NCBI RefSeq assembly: GCF_003589595.1
Contig: NW_020654289.1
Coordinates: forward strand, 2,838,334-2,902,333
Reading direction: 5' to 3'
DNA from: Hyposmocoma kahamanoa
Lineage: Eukaryota; Arthropoda; Insecta; Lepidoptera; Cosmopterigidae
Length of the DNA: 64,000 bases
Shown here piece by piece: positions 56,823 to 64,000 of this stretch. A program made the translations under genes and the position numbers. Below the pieces are notes generated by a model. It did not search any database and was not told where the DNA came from. It worked only from the letters and a program-made list of their open reading frames with translations. Position 1 is the first letter of the stretch. Each line of letters starts with the position of its first letter.

Positions 56823-57750
56823 AGAGCGAGCATTTCTATTCTTATTAACCGGTACCATTAACCTTACTATGGTATCGGTACTTGAGATACTACCGGTATA
56901 AATTATACCTGTATTTGCAAGAAATGGATTCACTGAGCTTATGGTATCCGTGTCAATTATTATCCTGTATTATATAGGTTTTTGTAACAACTGTATACCG
57001 ATACATTATTCCGGTATTAATGTATCTAACTTTCTTCTAAGACAAATTCAATTATTTAAATGCAATTAAATTAGTAAACAACGTGATTTACGGCCACAGT
57101 TAAACTAATATAATGAAACAATATTTCATCGACATTTCGTGAAAATAACGGAACATCTTTGCTTCTGTAACAACACGCTCGTCTCTTCGCTTAGGTGAAG
57201 CCTCATTTCCGAGACTTGAAACTTACAATCATAAATTGCCATCTTCCTTATCTCATAGTCAGTACAAACGACATTTCATTCACAAGTATCTCCAAAACAC
57301 ACAATCCTATTTAAATCAAATTCGTGTAAGTTTAAACTTAACGAACCGCAGTGTAAACAAAGTTAACTGCTTTAAGTAACAGCGAACACAAACAAACCAC
57401 ACACGCTATTATTATCAAATTTGAACATGACAACATGTACGATAACATAGAGTAATTTTTACTTAGATATACAGTTTGTTCTGGATGTGGCATAAACATA
57501 AATGTTAGAAAAAATCGTGGCTATAACGGGGCGTACGTGTGTCGGTTTTATATTAAACGATTTCTTTTTAAAGAAATTAAGGTTACGGTTAAATTTTATT
57601 CTGATTTTAAGGATTTTCTATGTCTAGACCAACCTTCCATTCTTCAGAAGCAGTCTGTAATGTAGTTTTGCACTTTAAATACAAAAATGTACTCAAATTA
57701 AAACTGAGCAGCCAACAGTCACTAGTGGTTTGGTGACTTTCAGGCTAGTT
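56823..57750. other. AT-rich intron sequence, nothing recognised
   Basis: No exon, RNA gene or clear element seen apart from short GGTACC/ACCGGT palindromes at 56850-57020. Confidence 0.5.
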
Positions 57751-57751
57751 T

Positions 57752-57922
57752 TCTTTTTCTAATTTCGGTGACAATTTCTATTATTTAAATATTGTCGAAT
57801 ATTATCATGAAATATTATTTACTGTTCGAGTGTAGAAACCTGAAATATTATTTAATATTTTACGATAATTTAATCGAATACTTAAATAATAAAAATTGTC
57901 ACCGAAATTATATAGAGAAAAC
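57752..57922. repeat. Foldback MITE, arms about 45 bp
   Basis: CTTTTTCTAATTTCGGTGAC AATTTCTATTATTTAAAT is inverted at ATTTAAATAATAAAAATTGT-like 57885-57922 (ACTTAAATAATAAAAATTGT CACCGAAATTATA). Confidence 0.7.
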
Positions 57923-58939
57923 GAACCAGAAAATTATCCGGTTGTCACAAAACGTAAAGTTTAATTTTCCTTTGGCTGACTCTGTTTGAAAAGCTTTTTC
58001 TAGAAAACACTTAAAAATTTAAACATTTTTTTCTTGGGTTACTTAGGAAAAATTCTCTAGTATCACAGGTAGAGTCGATCTTTCAAATTCCATACGCACA
58101 TTTATACACACGACTTTTGTACATATAATAATACCTTTCTAAATTATTTGTTAATTACTAAACCTTCTCTACACAACTTGTTCATTAAATAAAAATATAT
58201 TTATAACAAATATCTTCTCGAATGAACGAATTGAATGTATACTGTCAATCCAGTTCAATTCGTTCATTGTTTATTGCCTTAACCATAATGTTGCATGGAA
58301 CGGAAAAAGCTTAAAGATAAGTTTATAGGACATTAAGGACCCTGAAGAGCATCGCAAGTTACAATTCGAGAGAAGAGAAGAGGTTTTTCTCGTTACGAAA
58401 TTTAGAATTTTGAAATGTTACTTTGTCTTATGTTTACATTAGTTCGTATTTGTACAAATGCAAATTAAGGAAAGTACTTACATTCTTTTAGTTATTGATT
58501 AAATAAGTCATATTGAGATTGACAAAATATGTTTACGTTCATTCATTCTTATTAGCCGTCATTTCGTGGTCCCTTTCGTTGTTCCACAATGCTATTAAAA
58601 CCTTCACTTTCAGCATCGTCACATCTAGCTACACCTTATATCAGGTACAAATTATTCCAATATTAATAGTATTTATTTATCTCTAGCGCTATAACTTACA
58701 CTCACAATGTTGTATTACAGTAACGACAAAATAACAATGAGTCGCATGATTTACGCGTGAACCATTACACGAGCGCGTTTATCGCGATCTTGTGTGGATC
58801 ATTAGTATTATTACGTTGTAGTAACAACGTAAATTGAGACATAATTTATTTATCTGCTTATCATTTAATATACAAAGAGATGATAATGATAAAATCTTGA
58901 CTAAATTCACAATGAATTTACAGCCTAACAGCACGTTAA

Positions 58940-59678
58940 GGGTGAGGCCAGATGAGCGTAATTTTGTGAGTTGTGAGTTGCGTTTTTTGAGTTGCGCAGG
59001 TTGCGTTCGACCGACATTCGGTTGGAGCGCCAGACGAACGCATTTCATTCAGTTGCCTTTAAGATCAAAACACAAAACTGCGATGCGACGCCTTAAGCTT
59101 TCATACGGAGTGTTTGTGTCGTAATAGTGTAATGGATCCATTAAAAATAGTATGTAATTGAAGCATTAGAAGACGATCTTAGAAAAAGAAAAATGAGCTG
59201 GGTATATCCACTCAATATGAAACGACTAAAGTATGGGCAGCTTCATATATTATACACAAGTTTATGTGAACAGATCAATTTATTAAGTACTACCACATGC
59301 CAATAAATGTTTTTCAAGAATTATTAAGCCTAGTAAAACCTTTTATTACTATTTAGTCCAGGGGAAAGACTAATAATAACAATCAAGTAAGTTGTTAAAT
59401 TGTTTATCTTTTAATCTCCGTATCGAAACGTCTATACTCACGCGCTTCCTGTACCAAAGCGACCCGTTCCCTCACCTCTACGTCCACCCGCGCCAGCCCG
59501 TCTCACGGTGCGGCCTCAAGTCAGTCATCATTACGCCCGTGAGTCAAAGTAGGCAGATAACTTATTTTGCGTCGTCGTGTGAAATGAACCGTACTTTTAT
59601 ATGAAACCGAATGCAGCGCAAGCTACGCAACTCAACGCGACTCACAACTCACAAAATTACGATCGTCTGGCCTCACCC
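58940..59678 (+). mobile_element. PIF/Harbinger-like deletion derivative (739 bp, TAA TSD)
   Basis: TIRs GGGTGAGGCCAGATGAGCGT.. and the inverted ..GATCGTCTGGCCTCACCC, with TAA directly repeated at 58937-58939 and 59679-59681. The termini and 3-bp TSD fit PIF/Harbinger, and the interior holds transposase remains (59131-59341). Confidence 0.85.
59131..59341 (+). pseudogene. Decayed Harbinger transposase N-terminal part
   Basis: One frame reads MSWVYPLNMKRLKYGQLHIL; 59285-59341 in another frame reads KYYHMPINVFQELLSLVKP. Together they match the Harbinger transposase pattern W-V-x-P-x-x-x-K-R-x-x-Y-G ... Y-(Y/F)-R-M-x-x-x-x-F-x-E-L-L. Stops and frameshifts; the DDE catalytic domain is missing. 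Confidence 0.7.
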
Positions 59679-59698
59679 TAATGTTAAATATATTTTTT

Positions 59699-59746
59699 GT
59701 GTAAGGGACGGCACGTGTAAGGTACGGTGCGTGTAAGGTGTGATAC
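59699..59746 (+). repeat. 16-bp minisatellite, three units
   Basis: GTGTAAGGGACGGCAC, GTGTAAGGTACGGTGC and GTGTAAGGTGTGATAC in tandem, immediately downstream of the Harbinger derivative. Related motifs (CACGTGTAAGATGCGGTACG) recur at about 60700-60750. Confidence 0.75.
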
Positions 59747-61805
59747 GTGTAAAACAATTATTACACTACCTGATTTCAAGGAACCTTAACTTAGTTGCGA
59801 GGTGTAATAATAAAGGTTAGGGAGATAGGGTCTGTCTTCACGTAACGAAACTGTCTGATCTTCATCCTCTTTACAGGTTTACCTTCAAATATTTTTTGGC
59901 ATTAATATATAAATTTGTAGCCAATTGCTTCAGTTCGTAAAATTCGTGGTACTTATAAATTCTTAGACAAGGTAGTTTTTGGGTGCCGACTTTGATTATA
60001 AATTTTTTGCGGGCATTTTAAAAAATTGAAAGAATGTTCGGCATTGAGTAAACAGTGGAGTGATTTTTATAATTTTCAATGGAACTGTGCATAGAGTCTA
60101 CCTCCATGTAGCTAGCTATGTCCTGACTCTAGGAATTTATGGTCGATGATCTGGATGTGATCAATTATCTGAACAACGTACAGCAAACAAATTAAAAACA
60201 TACAGTCGAATTGAGAACCTCCTCCTTTTTTTGGAGGTCGGTTAAAAATCACTTTAGGGGTATCATTTACAATACTTTTCAAGCATTATTATCATATTGC
60301 TTAACATTAAAAAAAGCACGGTTAACATCAAACTGTGTTATATAAAAAATTACCACAAAGTTATTCACCAGCGTGTTTGTGTTTACTCCTTGATCTAGTG
60401 TTCTTTTTCATGTTGATGACACGTATAACAATTACATTTTGCATGGAAACAACACAATAAATTGGATTAAAAACAATGTTGCAAAACACGTCATTGATTT
60501 TATTTTGTTGTACCATTTCCGCCTACCAAGTTGTTCGAAAGTTACACGCAGAACCAAATAAATTGTTTTAGTATAGGTATTATTGCTGTAGGTACCTTGT
60601 AATATGAAAGACGTAAATTATTTTCATATATTTTACTTGAATACATTTTTAAGATTTATATTGACCTAGGGTCTTAGAAATTAGGTAGTGTTTAGGCACG
60701 ACACGTGTAAGATGCGGTACGTGCAATGTACGGTAAGTGTAGCACGAGCCCACACATAGAATGAGGCGCCCGAGTTTATCCCTAATGTTTCTATAACAAA
60801 AGACAGTGAGCCTCTTTGTGTACCTTGGTTTGACCATGTTAAGCAGGGGTCAAATTGTCAGCGATGTTTTCTTGAGGTATCGTTTTTCTAATGGGGCTGA
60901 CATGTTCAATAACAATCAAAGCCCCTAAATAAATAAAGAGTTAAAAAAAAAACATAAGACGTGTGAAACTGCATCTAAACGCATTGTGGTCGTCTGGCGG
61001 AACTAAACTTTGAAATTTGCGTTGCAGTTGTATTTATTTATTATCATGATATTTTACAACTATGACTTTCATATATGTTTATTGTGTGAAAATAATACAT
61101 TCCTTCGATCTAACTTGAATCAGTGTTTGCTGCCATACCGGGGTCACCGCTCTTTCCAAATAAGCTACAGTACCCAGTCACATATTAAGAATTTTTCTAT
61201 GTGCTTGTTAAAGATTTTGTATGTAGTTTAAATGACTTATGAAGTTTTTCATTCAGCCAGGTACTAATGCTAACGAGAGAGAGACTTGACGTCGTGTTAA
61301 GATACATGTATGGTACAGTCGGTGTCCTACGATACCTGACCCCCAACTGACCATTTGTGAATCACGTTTTATGAAAATTTGTAAGCTAATTTGACCTTTA
61401 TCGCATACTTACTCAAATACAGAATACAAATTTCAACTATACAGCTGTGTCTGTAGAATGCGTGAGAAGGTCTTCAGAACCAAACCAACCTAAAATGTCG
61501 GCCAAGGGTTCAGGTATCTTACGGCACCGACTATACGTGATGTTTCTTACTGATATATTTTTAAACTAGTCTTATATTGAACTATTGCGGTAAGATACGA
61601 ACGACACCAGAATCGTGATTCAAGTCAAGAGCATGTCAATGCTCGACATTTAAGACTTAAATCCAACTCTACGCCGCTTACGATAAGAACGGTCCAAAGT
61701 ACTAAACGTCAAGCTTGACTGTACCAATAGCACATATTTATTATTATCTATAACCAAATAATAGATTAAAAAAGAATATTGCATAACACTACTTATATCT
61801 TATAG

Positions 61806-61958
61806 ATCTCCGTCCACTCACACGATGTCACCGTGGATGAAAAAGCTGTTCCTTCAATTTATGCCGAAACTCCTAATGATGAGGAGGACCAAGTACTCCT
61901 TGCCGGACTACGATGACACGTTCGTGTCTAATGGTTATACTAATGAATTGGAGATGAG
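61806..61958 (+). CDS. nAChRalpha8: nAChR alpha8 exon 8: start of the M3-M4 cytoplasmic loop
   Basis: The acceptor ATCTTATAG precedes A, which completes the Arg codon begun in 7a or 7b (AG+A). 50 codons: SPSTHTMSPWMKKLFLQFMP, KLLMMRRTKYSLPDYDDTFV, SNGYTNELEM, then AG|GTGAGT. SPSTHxMSPW follows M3 in insect subunits, and MRRTxYxLPDYDD..SNGYTNE is, by my recollection, specific to the beta2/alpha8 group, supporting the ortholog call. The cytoplasmic loop carries trafficking and phosphorylation sites. Later exons (amphipathic helix, M4) are beyond the window. Confidence 0.95.
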
Positions 61959-62399
61959 GTGAGTCATTTCATCATGATGATCTAGTCCATCATTTTACGA
62001 AATTTTTTATCCTATATATTAGATGGTTCTATTCGAATTATATTCGAGGGTAGAGTGAATATGCATTTATTTGACAAACTCGTACCATTGACGGCCACAT
62101 CGTCTCTTAACATCAGGTGAGAAAATGTGGTTAAGCATTCGTTTATTCTATACGAAAGTAAAGATTGAGATCTCGGAAAAGATAAAATGGTGCTATGGAT
62201 GTTTACCGGTCAGCTTTAAATGTTCTCAATTTACATAACGTCACCATAAACAAGTAGTACAACTCCATATAAAAACAGCAGCGCGGTTTGTATGTGTGCA
62301 CATCCACTGCGCGCTTCGTACGGACGGACGCACACATAAGCAAAATCTCGCAGCGCAATCGAGTTGTATAGCGCGGGTCATAGCGGGCGCTACTTATTT

Positions 62400-62745
62400 T
62401 TTTTATAATATCAAGTGACGGGACGAACAAGCCGTGCGCCTGATGGTAAGCAACACGCCTATCCATAACAGTTGCAGTGTCACTCAGAGCTTTGAATCGC
62501 AAAGACATGAGGGGCACTACTACGGCACTTATCACCCTTTTTTTACGGGGGGGAAATCTTTATAGATACCCCGGGTTTACCTCCCGCCGGTTGAGTCGGC
62601 GCCGTGGCTGCACCTATCACCCTGACAGATACGTTGACAAGTCCCATGTGCCTGTAATTTCACTAGCACCCCTACCCCGTGGTAGAAGTCGTAAGGTGGC
62701 AGTGCTTCCCTGGACGAACCCTTTCATAGAGAGCTCTTCCGCTTC
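62400..62745 (+). repeat. Repeat family B, interrupted copy
   Basis: CAAGTGACGGGACGAACAAG to TGGTAGAAGTCGTAAGGTGG, with a 76-bp insert at 62539-62614. Confidence 0.75.
62539..62614 (-). mobile_element. Short 76-bp retroinsertion with 9-bp TSD
   Basis: TATCACCCT is repeated at 62530-62538 and 62615-62623. The insert starts TTTTTTACGGGGGGGAAATC, i.e. an inverted poly(A)-tailed end, so a minus-strand retroposon end about 70 bp long. Confidence 0.75.
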
Positions 62746-63001
62746 TTATTATATAATTAAACCGATTACTCGATGTTCAAAATATTGAAAAGATTTTCAC
62801 ATTTATAATTTTTGTATTTATAAATGTGTCGTTTTGCATACACAAACTATTATTTCATTTATATTTTATGATCTTACTCGTCACACTATAATCGAGATAC
62901 TAATATAAAAATATCAATATGTATTGTACGTGTATGTATGCAGTACGCATTTCAAGAAGGTTTGTGGAGGTGCTGCTGGTGCTGGGGGCGTTCTAAATAA
63001 G

Positions 63002-63037
63002 ACACACCATTACAATCCACCGATTGTAATGGTGTGT
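63002..63037. repeat. Perfect 16-bp inverted repeat, 4-nt loop
   Basis: ACACACCATTACAATC (63002-63017), CACC loop, then its complement (63022-63037). Confidence 0.85.
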
Positions 63038-63938
63038 AGCCTGGATAGCAGTAATAGCCTCAGAAGCCTCGCAGCCTCCAACATCTTATTTAGTAAATTT
63101 AGCAATTCAAACGTTGAAAGTCCAGTTTATAGATATTTAATCGGTTTTAACAAATATAATCTTTAAAATGTAAACTGTATAAATATAGGTAGTAAACGAT
63201 TAAAAAAGATAAATAATGGTATGTTCGCTACCGCGGTCACGCAGAGAGTGACGATAGAAAGAAACCAAATCAGAATGCGAGGCAAATGGAATAATTTTAA
63301 ATTTAAATATGAGTAGAAGAAGAAAAAACGATACGATACGAATGGAGAGAGGCGATACAAAAAGGTGGGATGACGATATAAGGAGGTCACACCGTCACAG
63401 GTTAATTCAACATAGCAGGACTATACTGCGATTAATACTTTAATTTTTTTAAATTATGATGTGTAGCGTGTAGGTACAACTAAAATGATAATGTGACAAC
63501 CATACGTTCCGAGCGATGTGTAGGCAAAGGCATTGGCGCGCTATACACGCGGGTGTTGCTGTACTTTTCATATTATACTATGACGACACGGTGCTGCCAT
63601 TTAAACCACTATCAACAGTTTGTCAGTCTTGCACTCATACAATAAATAATAAGACTTTTTGCTAGTAGAAAAAGTCGTTTAAAGTTTGACAAATTTTTAA
63701 AGCCATATATTTTTCATTTTCGTTGTACTAAGTACAACCTCGACTGTGATATTGGCGGCGATAGTGCCTTACATGATCTGGTTAAAGTCTGTGAAATCCG
63801 GTTTAATCCCGATAATACCGGGATGTTCATTAATTTGTCGATGCATCCATGCGCTGCTCACGTACATATTCTGGTTTATTTGGTTATGTTTACAAAGTAC
63901 GTTATTGCTTATACTTTTACTTTTTGAGAATAAAAAGA

Positions 63939-64000
63939 CGGAAAATTTAGGCGAATGCGGCAGCAATTCTGGGCACGTTGGCACAAAGAGTACCTTGCTG
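63939..64000 (+). mobile_element. BEL/Pao LTR-retrotransposon pol end, partial
   Basis: + strand frame RRMRQQFWARWHKEYLA matches the conserved 'QQFW.RW..EYL..L..R.KW' tail of BEL/Pao integrase. It runs off the window; whether the element is intact cannot be judged. Confidence 0.65.

Larger units (their letters stand above)
44369..61805 (+). other. Receptor intron 7 (17.4 kb)
   Basis: Holds a CAT/CAC microsatellite, a MITE (46780-47249), a LINE with a gag-like insert (47568-50208), a GC-rich patch (51135-51285), a TIR element (51972-53578), SINEs near 54.2-55.4 kb, a 5'-truncated gag-like copy (55440-55860), a foldback (57752-57922) and a Harbinger derivative (58940-59678). No third M2-M3 exon seen. 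Nothing recognised in 59.8-61.8 kb except small repeats. Confidence 0.75.
61959..64000 (+). other. Receptor intron 8 (incomplete)
   Basis: No M4-type exon was found (expected sequence: DWKFVxMVLDRFFLW). Holds repeat B, a 16-bp-arm hairpin and a BEL/Pao scrap. Confidence 0.6.

Noticed and set aside
63769..63984. Open frame to the window end on both strands, first considered a cytochrome P450 start
   Set aside because: No P450 motifs; the only convincing match is the BEL/Pao QQFWARWHKEYL tail in another frame.

Overview
The window looks like nuclear DNA of an insect, most probably a moth or butterfly. It is AT-rich, crowded with short interspersed and foldback repeats, and its host genes are split into small exons with GT/AG introns. 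The SINE, MITE and LINE families seen here, and a gag-like ORF, are of kinds I associate with Lepidoptera. This taxonomic call is inference; no species can be named.

Two host genes are supported by exon-by-exon reading. (1) A large gene on the + strand, from 22636 to beyond the window end, encodes a nicotinic acetylcholine receptor subunit. Nine coding exons are visible: 22636-22687, 23751-23944, 26547-26675, 28292-28453, 29528-29684, 30601-30728, 40774-40949, 44193-44368 and 61806-61958. The vicinal cysteines and flanking sequence (YYPCCTEPFSDITF) identify it as the alpha8 subunit, the ortholog of Drosophila beta2. The exon for M2-M3 is present twice (40774-40949 and 44193-44368). Each copy is 176 nt with identical phases. 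Using both or neither breaks the frame, so the pair should be spliced mutually exclusively and would give two pore variants. The last exons (rest of the M3-M4 loop, M4) lie outside. (2) A small three-exon gene on the + strand (7520-7622, 16069-16191, 16327-16466) encodes a predicted secreted basic protein of 121 residues that I cannot assign to a family.

Other coding material comes mainly from mobile elements: LINE reverse transcriptase fragments (1437-2112, 9087-9511, 42880-43105, 43420-43750, 47568-50208), an intact 388-codon gag-like ORF inserted inside one of those LINEs (48191-49357), a decayed PIF/Harbinger transposase (59131-59341) and a BEL/Pao integrase tail at the right edge. A frameshifted coiled-coil ORF pair on the - strand (6613-7162) sits head-to-head with the secreted-protein gene, next to a 10-N gap.

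Layout: 1-6600 is intergenic repeats. 6613-16466 holds the coiled-coil ORFs and the small secreted-protein gene, with an 8.4-kb repeat-filled intron. 16467-22400 is intergenic, with hAT-like MITEs and a three-level nested insertion. 22400-64000 is the receptor gene, whose introns carry almost every repeat family of the window. Several insertions show clean target-site duplications, so their superfamilies can be inferred.
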